From: Opacimonas sp002292215
GTDB lineage: Bacteria > Pseudomonadota > Gammaproteobacteria > Enterobacterales > Alteromonadaceae
Assembly: GCA_943846745.1 (NCBI GenBank)
Contig: OX044360.1
Span: forward strand, 2,542,001 to 2,606,000
Length of the DNA: 64,000 nt
Direction: 5' to 3'
In this document: in pieces, positions 51,993-61,442 of the stretch
How the letters are laid out: each line of letters begins with the position of its first letter
Numbering within the stretch: the first letter of the stretch is position 1
The notes under the pieces: generated by a model
Databases searched by the model: none
Seen by the model: only the letters and a program-made list of their open reading frames with translations
Told to the model about the DNA's origin: nothing
Position numbers and translations under genes: made by a program

Positions 51993-52024
51993 ATCAGTCT
52001 AACCATCTAGACGTCTATACGTCT
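51993..52024. promoter_or_regulatory. MetJ operator (four tandem met boxes) upstream of metK
   Basis: Four adjacent units read ATCAGTCT-AACCATCT-AGACGTCT-ATACGTCT; the third is the exact met box and the fourth matches at 7 of 8 positions, the first two at 5 of 8. The 404-base gap between metK and tkt (51875-52278) holds no gene that I can see; the rest is AT-rich and must contain both promoters, neither of which I can place with confidence. tkt has its own AGGAG ribosome binding site. Confidence 0.85.
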
Positions 52025-52278
52025 TTTACATTAGTTTTTATTTTTAGTTCACTTTTGCTTCCTATTTGTATTCCCATAGTTTGTAATCAGCTTCTAACTA
52101 AATAATACACTGGTCTAATTAGCTTGTTTATTATCCTGTTTATTCCGATTACGTGTTGAACTAATCACACGGGTAGGCGACAATGCAATTAATCCATTTT
52201 TTACAATCTTTAAGCATTTGTTTTGGTACATAAAAATACTACCTTACCACTTTTGCTGTGATACCTCAGGAGTCATTC

Positions 52279-54270
52279 ATGTCATCACGCCAACAACTCG
52301 CGAATGCAATCCGTGCATTAAGTATGGACGCTGTTCAACAAGCTAACTCTGGTCACCCAGGTGCCCCTATGGGAATGGCTGACATTGCTCAGGTATTATG
52401 GTCAGATTTTTTGCGTCATAATCCAACCGACCCGTCTTGGGCGAACCGCGATCGTTTCGTATTGTCCAATGGTCATGGTTCTATGTTGTTGTATTCACTT
52501 CTACATTTATCAGGCTATGCGTTACCGATTGAAGAGTTAAAGAATTTCCGTCAATTACATTCAAAAACACCAGGCCATCCAGAATATGGTTATGCACCCG
52601 GTGTTGAAACAACGACGGGTCCTTTAGGTCAAGGCATTAGTAATGCAGTCGGTATGGCAATTGCTGAAAAAACCTTAGCGGCGCAATTTAACCGTCCTGA
52701 GTTTTCGGTTGTTGATCACTTTACCTACAGTTTTTTAGGTGATGGTTGTTTGATGGAAGGCATTTCTCATGAAGTGTGTTCATTAGCCGGCACCTTAGGT
52801 TTAGGCAAGTTAATCGCATTTTGGGATGACAACGGTATTTCTATTGATGGCGAAGTAGAAGGCTGGTTTTCTGATGATACGCCTGCGCGCTTTGAAGCAT
52901 ACGGCTGGCAAGTCATTGCGGATGTCGATGGGCATAACCCTGAAGAAATCGCTTCTGCAATCCGTACAGCACAAGCCGAGTCGGATAAACCGACATTAAT
53001 TTGTTGTAAGACGATTATTGGTTTTGGCTCCCCAAGCAAGCAAGGCACAGAATCATGTCATGGTGCGCCATTAGGTGCGGATGAAATTGCTGCAACGCGT
53101 AAAGCATTGGGCTGGGAATTTGGTGCGTTTGAAATTCCTGATGATATCTATGGACAGTGGGATCGCAAAGACCAAGGTACTAAACTACAAGGTGCTTGGC
53201 AGGAATTATTTGCAGCCTATGCAGATGCTTATCCTGAACTTGCCGCTGAATTTACGCGTCGTGTTGCTGGTGAATTACCTGCTACATTTAATGCCAAAGC
53301 CGATGCGTATATTGCAGATTTACAAGCTAATCCGGTTAACATTGCGACCCGTAAAGCATCGCAAAATGCACTCAATGCTTATGGTCCGTTATTACCTGAG
53401 TTATTAGGCGGTTCTGCCGATTTAGCAGGCTCTAACTTGACGATTTGGTCTGGTTGTAAAGGGATCAGTGCTGATGATGCCAGTGGTAACTACTTGTACT
53501 ACGGTGTGCGCGAATTTGGTATGTCAGCTATCATGAATGGCTTAGTCTTACACGGTGGTTTCAAAGCTTACGGTGCGACATTCTTAATGTTTATGGAATA
53601 CGCACGCAATGCCGTACGTATGGCGGCATTAATGAAACAACCGGCGATATTTGTCTACACGCATGACTCGATTGGTCTGGGTGAAGATGGTCCAACGCAT
53701 CAACCTGTAGAGCAGTTAGTGTCTTTACGTGCAACGCCAAATCTAGATAATTGGCGTCCATGTGACCAAGTAGAAAGTGCCGTTGCATGGAAATATGCGA
53801 TTGAACGTACTGATGGTCCATCAACATTAATATTTACTCGTCAAGGATGTGAGCAACAGCCACGTACACCAGCGCAAGTTGCTGATATTGCAAAAGGCGG
53901 TTACGTGTTAGTGGATAGCGCCAGCACGCCTGAGATTATTTTGATTGCAACCGGTTCTGAAGTAGAACTAGCTGTTGCCGCTGCACAGCGCTTAAGTGAG
54001 CAAGGTAAAGCGGTGCGTGTGGTATCTATGCCTTCTACGGATGTGTACGACGCTCAATCAGCAGAATACAAAGAAAGCGTACTTCCAGCAGCAGTCATTA
54101 AACGCGTTGCAGTTGAAGCCTTAGCCAAAGATTCATGGTACAAATATGTGGGCCTTAACGGTGCGATTATTGGTATGGACACGTTTGGTGAGTCTGCGCC
54201 AGCTAAAGAACTCTATGAGTTATTCGGTATTACGACTCAAGCAGTCGTTGATGCCGCTAACGCTTTATAA
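52279..54270 (+). CDS. tkt: Transketolase
   Basis: The 663-residue thiamine enzyme has the family markers SGHPGAPMGMAD, the TPP motif GDGCLMEG...DDNGISIDG and HDSIGLGEDGPTHQP. It moves two-carbon units in the pentose phosphate pathway. ATG 52279 follows AGGAGT and gives the same length as E. coli TktA. It heads the tkt-epd-pgk-fba cluster. Confidence 0.97.
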   Translation: MSSRQQLANAIRALSMDAVQQANSGHPGAPMGMADIAQVLWSDFLRHNPTDPSWANRDRFVLSNGHGSMLLYSLLHLSGYALPIEELKNFRQLHSKTPGHPEYGYAPGVETTTGPLGQGISNAVGMAIAEKTLAAQFNRPEFSVVDHFTYSFLGDGCLMEGISHEVCSLAGTLGLGKLIAFWDDNGISIDGEVEGWFSDDTPARFEAYGWQVIADVDGHNPEEIASAIRTAQAESDKPTLICCKTIIGFGSPSKQGTESCHGAPLGADEIAATRKALGWEFGAFEIPDDIYGQWDRKDQGTKLQGAWQELFAAYADAYPELAAEFTRRVAGELPATFNAKADAYIADLQANPVNIATRKASQNALNAYGPLLPELLGGSADLAGSNLTIWSGCKGISADDASGNYLYYGVREFGMSAIMNGLVLHGGFKAYGATFLMFMEYARNAVRMAALMKQPAIFVYTHDSIGLGEDGPTHQPVEQLVSLRATPNLDNWRPCDQVESAVAWKYAIERTDGPSTLIFTRQGCEQQPRTPAQVADIAKGGYVLVDSASTPEIILIATGSEVELAVAAAQRLSEQGKAVRVVSMPSTDVYDAQSAEYKESVLPAAVIKRVAVEALAKDSWYKYVGLNGAIIGMDTFGESAPAKELYELFGITTQAVVDAANAL

Positions 54271-54280
54271 GGCATAACGC

Positions 54281-55324
54281 TTGTTACGAGTAGCTATCAA
54301 TGGGTTTGGTCGGATTGGGCGCAATGTACTCCGCGCCCTTTACGAAACCAACCGCACTCATGCGATTCAAGTGGTGGCAATCAATGAGATTGCCGACGCT
54401 GAAGGGATCGCGCATTTATTTAAATATGATACCGCACATGGTCGCTTTGGTTTTCCTGTCGCCTTATCTAAAAGCCATGACGATTTGGTTCATCCTGACA
54501 CCTTACATGTGGGTGATGATGCTATCAAATTACTACACGAACACGAGATTGAAGGTTGCCCTTGGGGGGAATTGGATATTGATATCGTATTTGAGTGTAC
54601 GGGTTTGTATGGGCACGCACCAGAAGCGGCAAAGCATATTGCCCAAGGCGCAAAAAAAGTATTACTTTCAGAGCCAGGTTCACCTGATGTAGATGCGACA
54701 ATTATCTTTGGCATTAACGAAGAGTCATTGCGGGCAACAGATACGGTAATTTCTAATGGTTCATGTACCACCAACTGTATTGTACCGGTGATCCAGGCGC
54801 TGGATGAAGCATTTGGGGTAGATAGTGGCACCATCACCACAATCCATTCATCCATGAATGACCAACAAGTGATTGATGCATTTCACCCTGATTTACGCCG
54901 AACGCGCGCAGCGAGTCACTCTATTATTCCTGTGGATACGCGTCTAGCGCAAGGGATCGAACGCATCTTACCCAAATTTGCAGGACGTTTTGAAGCGATA
55001 GCCGTACGTGTGCCTACAATCAATGTCACAGCAATGGATTTAAGTGTCACATTACGCGATAGAGTGACGATCAAACAGGTCAATCAAGTGTTACAACAAG
55101 CTAAACTCGGCAAGTTAGCCGGTATATTAGATTATACCGAACAGCCGCTCGTGTCGGTTGATTTCAATCATGATCCTCATTCATGTATTGTGGATGGTTC
55201 GCAAACGCGGGTGAGCCATGGGCAATTAGTCAAAACCTTAGTGTGGTGTGACAATGAATGGGGCTTTGCTAATCGCATGTTAGACACAGCGTTAGCGTTA
55301 TCTCCCTTTTTCAAACAGAATTAA
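54281..55324 (+). CDS. epd: Erythrose-4-phosphate dehydrogenase
   Basis: The 347-residue GAPDH-like enzyme has VAINGFGRIGRNVLRAL, the catalytic SCTTNC and LVWCDNEWGFANRMLD. The HSSMNDQQVIDAFHPDLRRTRAAS segment follows E. coli Epd rather than GapA. It makes 4-phosphoerythronate for pyridoxal phosphate synthesis. The start is TTG 54281 with AAGG about 8 bases upstream; no ATG or GTG precedes the Rossmann motif. It is 10 bases after tkt. Confidence 0.92.
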   Translation: MLRVAINGFGRIGRNVLRALYETNRTHAIQVVAINEIADAEGIAHLFKYDTAHGRFGFPVALSKSHDDLVHPDTLHVGDDAIKLLHEHEIEGCPWGELDIDIVFECTGLYGHAPEAAKHIAQGAKKVLLSEPGSPDVDATIIFGINEESLRATDTVISNGSCTTNCIVPVIQALDEAFGVDSGTITTIHSSMNDQQVIDAFHPDLRRTRAASHSIIPVDTRLAQGIERILPKFAGRFEAIAVRVPTINVTAMDLSVTLRDRVTIKQVNQVLQQAKLGKLAGILDYTEQPLVSVDFNHDPHSCIVDGSQTRVSHGQLVKTLVWCDNEWGFANRMLDTALALSPFFKQN

Positions 55325-55338
55325 TTTAAAGGAATAGT

Positions 55339-56502
55339 ATGACTATTACTAATATGCAAGACATTGATTTACAAAATAAACGTGTCTTAATTCGCCAAGA
55401 TCTTAATGTGCCAATCAATGCCGGTACGATTACCTCTGATGCCCGTTTACGTGCATCATTACCGACAATTAAGCTAGCCTTAGAAAAAGGCGCTGCCGTG
55501 ATCTTGATGTCACACCTTGGTCGTCCGACTGAGGGTGAGTTTGCTGCTGAATTTTCGATGCAGCCAGTGGCTGATTATTTATCTACTGCACTGGGTCAAA
55601 CAGTGCAGTTAGCGACAGATTTAGATTCGGTTGAATGCCAGCCGGGTCAAGTCGTATTATTAGAAAATGTGCGTTTTAATGTCGGTGAGAAAAAAGACGC
55701 AGATGCATTAGCTCAGCGTTATGCAGCATTATGTGATGTGTTTGTTATGGATGCCTTTGGTACGGCACATCGCGCTCAAGCTTCAACTCATGGCGTTGCT
55801 AAATTTGCAGCCCAAGCCGTCGCAGGCCCCTTATTAAGTGGTGAGTTATTGGCATTAGGTAAAGCAATGGATAATCCAAAACGTCCATTAGTTGCGATTG
55901 TAGGTGGCTCTAAGGTCTCTACTAAACTCACGGTATTAGAAAGCTTAGCACCGATGGTCGATCAGTTAATCGTGGGTGGCGGAATAGCCAATACCTTTAT
56001 CGCAGCGCAAGGTCATAATGTGGGCAAATCATTGTATGAAGCCGACTTGATCCCTGCTGCGCAAAAACTACAAGCTGATGCGCAAGCTAATGGTGGCAGT
56101 ATTCCAGTGCCTGTTGATGTTGTGACGGGGCAAGGTTTTAGTGCTGATACCTTAGTTGAAACTAAAGCGGTTGATCAAATCAATGATACCGATATGGTAT
56201 TTGATGTGGGTCCAGAATCTACTGCGCAGTTATGCGAAATATTGAAAAATGCAGGAACTATAGTATGGAACGGCCCAGTGGGTGTGTTTGAATTAGCGCC
56301 GTTTGCAGCTGGTACAAAAGCGATAGCCTTAGCGATTGCCGAGAGTGATGCATTCTCTATTGCTGGTGGTGGTGACACCCTTGCAGCGGTCGATCAATTT
56401 GGCATTGCTGACAAAATATCCTATATTTCAACAGGAGGCGGTGCCTTTTTAGAATTTTTAGAAGGTAAGACATTACCTGCTGTTGCAGTATTGGACAGAT
56501 AG
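55339..56502 (+). CDS. pgk: Phosphoglycerate kinase
   Basis: The 387-residue enzyme has KRVLIRQDLNVPI, MSHLGRPTEG, VFVMDAFGTAHRAQASTHGV, IVGGSKVSTKL and STGGGAFLEFLEG. It makes ATP from 1,3-bisphosphoglycerate. It follows epd after 14 bases with AAAGGAA before the ATG, so epd-pgk are co-transcribed. After pgk the 162 bases to fba are AT-rich with no clear terminator. Confidence 0.97.
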   Translation: MTITNMQDIDLQNKRVLIRQDLNVPINAGTITSDARLRASLPTIKLALEKGAAVILMSHLGRPTEGEFAAEFSMQPVADYLSTALGQTVQLATDLDSVECQPGQVVLLENVRFNVGEKKDADALAQRYAALCDVFVMDAFGTAHRAQASTHGVAKFAAQAVAGPLLSGELLALGKAMDNPKRPLVAIVGGSKVSTKLTVLESLAPMVDQLIVGGGIANTFIAAQGHNVGKSLYEADLIPAAQKLQADAQANGGSIPVPVDVVTGQGFSADTLVETKAVDQINDTDMVFDVGPESTAQLCEILKNAGTIVWNGPVGVFELAPFAAGTKAIALAIAESDAFSIAGGGDTLAAVDQFGIADKISYISTGGGAFLEFLEGKTLPAVAVLDR

Positions 56503-56664
56503 TTGTTGAGAAAAATAAAGTAATATAAACCTCATTATCGTGCGCTCAATAATAATAATAAGTACGAAATGGAACTTTGTAACCCTACACTAAGACCTGA
56601 ATGAAAAGGTAAACAATATACAAATACTTGTTCAAACAGGCTTAGATACTCATGGAGAGATGAC

Positions 56665-57564
56665 ATGCCGTCAACTATTCAACGCGACATGCTCGCAAAA
56701 GTGGCCAACGAAACGGGCTTTATCGCCGCTCTTGATCAAAGTGGAGGCTCTACCCCTAAAGCCCTAGCGCTATATGGTGTGACCCCAGACGAATACAGCA
56801 CCGATGCTGAAATGTTTGGCAAAGTTCATGAAATGCGTACACGGATCATTACCAATTCAGCATTCAATGGTGAACGTGTTCTCGGTGCTATTTTATTTGA
56901 AAATACCTTAGACCGTGAAATCGAGGCTCGCTCGACAGCGCATTATTTATGGCAAGAAAAACACATAGTACCATTTTTAAAAGTCGACAAAGGCTTAGAG
57001 GATGAAGCTAATGGTGTGCAACTGATGAAGCCGATTAATAATTTGGCGGAGTTATTGATTAAAGCCAATGCCCAAGATGTATTTGGCACTAAAATGCGCT
57101 CGGTGATTAAACTGGCTAATGAAGCTGGCATTGAGGCGGTTGTTGCACAACAATTCGCAGTGGGTCAACAAATATTAGACGCAGGCTTAGTGCCGATCAT
57201 TGAGCCTGAAATTGACATTAATAGTCCACAAAAAGCGCAAGCTGAGGCGCTGTTACAAGCTGCATTACTGCGTCATTTAGACCAAATACCAGACGGTCAG
57301 CAGGTAATGTTAAAATTGACGTTACCAGAAGAGAATGGATTTTATGGACCTTGTATTGCTCATCCCAAGGCACTAAAAGTGGTTGCGTTATCAGGCGGTT
57401 ATGCGCGTGATGAAGCCAATACACGTTTGGCAGCTAATCCTGGTATGATTGCGAGCTTTTCTCGGGCATTAACCCAAGGTGTGAGCGCGCAGCAAAGTGA
57501 TGCGGAGTTTACTGCTACGATGGATGCCGCGATTGCCGGTATTTATGCAGCATCTAGCACGTAA
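56665..57564 (+). CDS. Class I fructose-bisphosphate aldolase
   Basis: The 299-residue protein has FIAALDQSGGSTPKAL, ILFENTLDREI, VPFLKVDKGL and the Schiff-base lysine segment MLKLTLPEE. This is the bacterial class I aldolase of the FdaA type, not the zinc-dependent class II enzyme that follows pgk in E. coli and many relatives. It cleaves fructose-1,6-bisphosphate. ATG 56665 follows GGAGAG. It converges on ppx with a single base between the stops. Confidence 0.93.
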   Translation: MPSTIQRDMLAKVANETGFIAALDQSGGSTPKALALYGVTPDEYSTDAEMFGKVHEMRTRIITNSAFNGERVLGAILFENTLDREIEARSTAHYLWQEKHIVPFLKVDKGLEDEANGVQLMKPINNLAELLIKANAQDVFGTKMRSVIKLANEAGIEAVVAQQFAVGQQILDAGLVPIIEPEIDINSPQKAQAEALLQAALLRHLDQIPDGQQVMLKLTLPEENGFYGPCIAHPKALKVVALSGGYARDEANTRLAANPGMIASFSRALTQGVSAQQSDAEFTATMDAAIAGIYAASST

Positions 57565-57565
57565 A

Positions 57566-59092
57566 TTACTTGACGGTCAGATCGATACCCAATACGCCTA
57601 AGTACCTTTGTTCTTGGGCGAGGTCGGCAGAGAAGATAGGTTTCTCTGCCAGCCACTCATTGGCAAACGTGATGGCAATCTTGTCTTTATCCGGGACAAA
57701 AAATATCGCAGGATGAATACCATCTTGACGCTTAATATTCAACAGGACACTCAGGCGCATAATCACCAGCATAGCTTTGATTTGTTCATGGCTAAATTGC
57801 TCAAAGTCTGCAAACAATTCCATTTTGATTTTCTTACGACAAAACCGCACTAACAAGGCAAGCAGACGTTGTTCTTCAAGGTTAAATCCTGCTAGTTCAG
57901 TATTGGCAATAATATACGCTGAATGGCGTTGAAATCCTTTTGAGTTGATATGTAAGCCTACTTCATGCAGTAAACACGCCCAGCCCAATATGTTTTTCAG
58001 TACGCGCTTTTTCTTTAGCCACTTATAAGAGCTCTGGGCGACTAAATCATGACAGGTATTGAGTACACGTTTGGCTTGTATCGTATCGACATGATATTGT
58101 TTCGCTAGTGATTGCGCGGTACGCTCTCGGGTATCGACTTTAGTAATACTTTCATGCATTTCAAAAATCACCCCTTCACGTAAGGCGCTGGATGAAAAAT
58201 CCATTTGTGTGATTTTCAAACTTTTAAATATACCAATTAAAATTGCTAACCCTGCACAAAAGACATCTTTTCTATCAACGGCTTGTGCATTAACCGTTAG
58301 CGCGTCGACATGACCTGCTTTTATCGCATCATTCATCAGTTCATTTAAGGCATCGAGTGTCAAAATAGTATAATCACTAGTGCCTTTTTCGCGCACTAAA
58401 TTTAGAATCGTTTTAATGGTACCAGATGTACCAATACATTTTTGCCAACCTAATTTGATGTAGCGATTCTCGATGAATTCTAACGTTTGCTGAGCGGCAG
58501 TAATAGCCCGTTTGAACTGCTTTTTAGTGATTTTGGGATCGGGGAAAAATTGTTTGGTATAACTGACACAGCCCATTTGCAACGAACGACAAATAACTGG
58601 TTCAAACCCATCACCAATGACAAATTCGGTAGAGCCTCCACCAATATCGACAATCAAACGCCGACCCTCATCAAAAGAGGTATGCGCGACACCTGAGTAT
58701 ATTAAGCGTGCTTCTTCCATGCCTGAAATAACTTCAATCGGGTAGGGCAGAATTGCACGGGCACGTTGAATAAAATCATAAGTGTTACGAGCTTTACGTA
58801 AGGTATAGGTGGCAACAATACGGACTTTTTCAGGCGCAAACCCTTGCAGGCTTTCTTGCATTAAATGCAGCGCGGTGAGACCACGTTCAATGGCTTCTTG
58901 AGATAGATTATAATCGTCGTCCAAACCTTGGGCTAATTCGACACGTTGTTTTACACGATGCACAATTTGTACGGAACCATTAACAATCCGAGTCACGACT
59001 AAATGAAAACTATTTGAGCCTAAATCAAGCGCAGCTATATGCTCAAACTCGTTGGCGGGTAAATCATTGATGACTATTTCTGGTTGGCTCAA
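57566..59092 (-). CDS. ppx: Exopolyphosphatase
   Basis: The 508-residue protein has the actin-like phosphatase core AALDLGSNSFHLVV, VDIGGGSTEFV and SSSALREGVIFEM, then a C-terminal HD-like helical domain. It degrades polyphosphate from its ends; GppA is the paralogue, but adjacency to ppk favours Ppx. The start is TTG 59092 behind AGGAA. It follows ppk after 66 bases. Confidence 0.95.
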   Translation of the reverse strand: MSQPEIVINDLPANEFEHIAALDLGSNSFHLVVTRIVNGSVQIVHRVKQRVELAQGLDDDYNLSQEAIERGLTALHLMQESLQGFAPEKVRIVATYTLRKARNTYDFIQRARAILPYPIEVISGMEEARLIYSGVAHTSFDEGRRLIVDIGGGSTEFVIGDGFEPVICRSLQMGCVSYTKQFFPDPKITKKQFKRAITAAQQTLEFIENRYIKLGWQKCIGTSGTIKTILNLVREKGTSDYTILTLDALNELMNDAIKAGHVDALTVNAQAVDRKDVFCAGLAILIGIFKSLKITQMDFSSSALREGVIFEMHESITKVDTRERTAQSLAKQYHVDTIQAKRVLNTCHDLVAQSSYKWLKKKRVLKNILGWACLLHEVGLHINSKGFQRHSAYIIANTELAGFNLEEQRLLALLVRFCRKKIKMELFADFEQFSHEQIKAMLVIMRLSVLLNIKRQDGIHPAIFFVPDKDKIAITFANEWLAEKPIFSADLAQEQRYLGVLGIDLTVK

Positions 59093-59158
59093 ACTGGTAT
59101 TCCTAAAGTCGTGCTTATTTGTTTATGTGTATCGAGTTCTTATTATCGAGTATAGATG

Positions 59159-61261
59159 TTATTCGGCAGAGTCTTTTGGTGGTATTCGAAACTCAGCTTT
59201 TTCTATTGCTTTTAAATAGTCATAAGTCGCTAATTGAGAGCGTAAATGACGTTTATTGCCACGTTTGACATAAGGGTTAGTTTGTTCTTGATTAATAATT
59301 CGAGCTTTGAGGGTATCTTTAAATTGCAAATCCAATAACTCACTGATTTGTGCGATCAGACGTGGAGAATAAATCGGTGCGCCGACCTCTATTCGGTTAT
59401 CCATGTTACGGGTCATCCAATCAGCCGATGAAATAAAGACACGTTTGTCACCGCCATTTTCAAATAGCATGACACGAGGGTGCTCTAAGAAACGATCAAC
59501 AATACTAATAATCGTGATGTTTTCACTTAAGTCTTTGACACCAGGGATCAGCGAACACATCCCCCGCACGATAATCCGAATATTCACGCCTGCTTGGCTT
59601 GCTCGATACAGATCATCGATCAGCTCTTTATCCACCAAGTTATTAATTTTCAAGGTTATCCCTGAAGGTAAATTTTGGTTCAAATTTTGGATCTCGGTAC
59701 GGATAAATGACTGGATTTTTAAGCGTGAGTTAACAGGGGATACCTGAAGATGCTTAAATTTCACATTACGATAAGGATTGATAATAAAATCAAAGACATC
59801 GAGTGCTTCTTGTGCGAGTTCTTGATTTTTGGTAAATAACGAAAAATCAGTGTATATCTTCGCTGTTTTTTCGTTAAAATTACCCGTACCAAAATGCGCA
59901 TAATGCATCGTTTGACCACGTTCTTCGCGGCTAATAACGCATAACTTAGAGTGGATCTTGATATTCGGGTTACCAAAGACAACGCGAATGCCCGCATCTG
60001 TCATGCGTTTGGACCATTGAATATTTGCTTCTTCATCAAAACGAGCGCGCAGCTCGACGACGACTGTGACTTTTTTACCATTGTCCACGGCATCAATTAA
60101 GGAGTTGATTATTCTGGACTGAGAAGCCACACGATAAATATTTAGCCGTATATGACTCACATTACGATCAAATGCTGCTTGGCGGACAAATTCTGTGAAA
60201 TGTAAAAAGCGATGATATGGGTAATACAAGAGAATATCGTCGTGCGAAATAGCTTCAAACACCGTATCAAAATCATTAAATTGACGACTACTAATCGCAG
60301 GCAATTTGGGGTTTTCTAGATACGCTCTACCCACATTAGGAAAACCAATGAAGTCTTTGAAATTACGATAGTGTCCTGCTTCTTGTAATGTTTCTGATGA
60401 TTTAAGTTTTAAGCGCTTGGCTAAATCATCGACCATATATTCAGGCATGTTGTCATCATGGATCACGCGTACGGGTTCTGCGATTAAGCGTTGTTTCATA
60501 CTCTCGGACATTTTATCCACATAGGATTCATCTATTTCTTCATTGAGGCGATATTCGGCATCACGCGTTAACTTAAATGAATACGCTTCAATGGTATCGA
60601 ATTTAACAAATCCGCGAAAAATTTGTACGATACACATTTGAATAATGTCATCGAGCAGGATGATGTTTTTTTTCTTCCGCGTGCCTTCGGTCGGTAATTG
60701 TATAAAGCGCGATACTTCCTCTGTCGGAATTTGTACGACAGCATACTTAGGGTTACGGTTTTCCTGTTTTAAAGCAACATAGAAATATACAGAGGTGCCA
60801 TTTAACCGTTGGGATAAATCGATTTTACTGTGCACTAGTATCGGCGCTATGTGACGTAATATTTTATTAAAAAAAAGGTCAGTGACCCATTTTTTATGGG
60901 ACTCGGAAAGCTGGTCACCTTTGAGAATAAAAATATTATAGCGTGCTAAATCTTTAATAATACGGCGGTGAATATCATCAAATTGTTTGGATGCGCGAAT
61001 AACTTTGTAATGAATTTTATCGAGTAAGATTTGACCAGCATCGATTTGGGTGTCATCACCCTCACTTTCGGCAATAGAAATATCACGCTGCACTGCTGCA
61101 ACACGCACCTTAAAAAATTCATCTAAGTTATTTGAATAAATACCTAAAAAGCGTAAACGTTCGATAACGGGATTGTTTTCATCCGCCGCTTCTTGTAAAA
61201 CTCGTTCGTTAAAAGCTAACCAGCTCAGCTCTTTGGGGTAATATAATGAGGTATTATCCAT
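59159..61261 (-). CDS. ppk: Polyphosphate kinase 1
   Basis: The 700-residue protein opens with YYPKELSWLAFNERVLQEAAD and has the phospholipase-D-like catalytic halves: the autophosphorylated His in NPNIKIHSKLCVI and a second site around FENGGDKRVFISSADWMTRNMDNRIE. It polymerises the gamma-phosphate of ATP to polyphosphate. GGAAT precedes the ATG. It is divergent from pstC, fitting coordinated control by phosphate. Confidence 0.97.
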   Translation of the reverse strand: MDNTSLYYPKELSWLAFNERVLQEAADENNPVIERLRFLGIYSNNLDEFFKVRVAAVQRDISIAESEGDDTQIDAGQILLDKIHYKVIRASKQFDDIHRRIIKDLARYNIFILKGDQLSESHKKWVTDLFFNKILRHIAPILVHSKIDLSQRLNGTSVYFYVALKQENRNPKYAVVQIPTEEVSRFIQLPTEGTRKKKNIILLDDIIQMCIVQIFRGFVKFDTIEAYSFKLTRDAEYRLNEEIDESYVDKMSESMKQRLIAEPVRVIHDDNMPEYMVDDLAKRLKLKSSETLQEAGHYRNFKDFIGFPNVGRAYLENPKLPAISSRQFNDFDTVFEAISHDDILLYYPYHRFLHFTEFVRQAAFDRNVSHIRLNIYRVASQSRIINSLIDAVDNGKKVTVVVELRARFDEEANIQWSKRMTDAGIRVVFGNPNIKIHSKLCVISREERGQTMHYAHFGTGNFNEKTAKIYTDFSLFTKNQELAQEALDVFDFIINPYRNVKFKHLQVSPVNSRLKIQSFIRTEIQNLNQNLPSGITLKINNLVDKELIDDLYRASQAGVNIRIIVRGMCSLIPGVKDLSENITIISIVDRFLEHPRVMLFENGGDKRVFISSADWMTRNMDNRIEVGAPIYSPRLIAQISELLDLQFKDTLKARIINQEQTNPYVKRGNKRHLRSQLATYDYLKAIEKAEFRIPPKDSAE

Positions 61262-61312
61262 ATGATTCCGTAATGACTACAAAAGGCGCTATTCATCTTA
61301 TCTGATAAATAC

Positions 61313-61410
61313 TACAAGAAGATGAAAGATATACAATCTTTATCTCGATCTTGTATTTATTTTATATTTACGTTTTTATTTCAGCTTTGATTTGCACTTT
61401 GCTCAAGTGC
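61313..61410. promoter_or_regulatory. Hairpins in the ppk-pstC divergent promoter region
   Basis: Outer TACAAGA (61313-61319) pairs with TCTTGTA (61349-61355), enclosing a perfect AAAGAT-ATACA-ATCTTT stem (61325-61341). A separate GCACTT-TGCTC-AAGTGC hairpin lies at 61394-61410, next to a TATACT that could be a -10 element for pstC. I looked for Pho boxes; the best match (61311-61328, minus strand) agrees with only about 10 of 14 repeat positions and is not convincing. Confidence 0.4.
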
Positions 61411-61442
61411 TTTGTAGTATACTTTCAACTTATTAAGCTCGT

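Noticed and set aside
61311..61328. Pho box upstream of ppk
   Set aside because: Only one of the two 7-base repeats fits well; the second has three mismatches.
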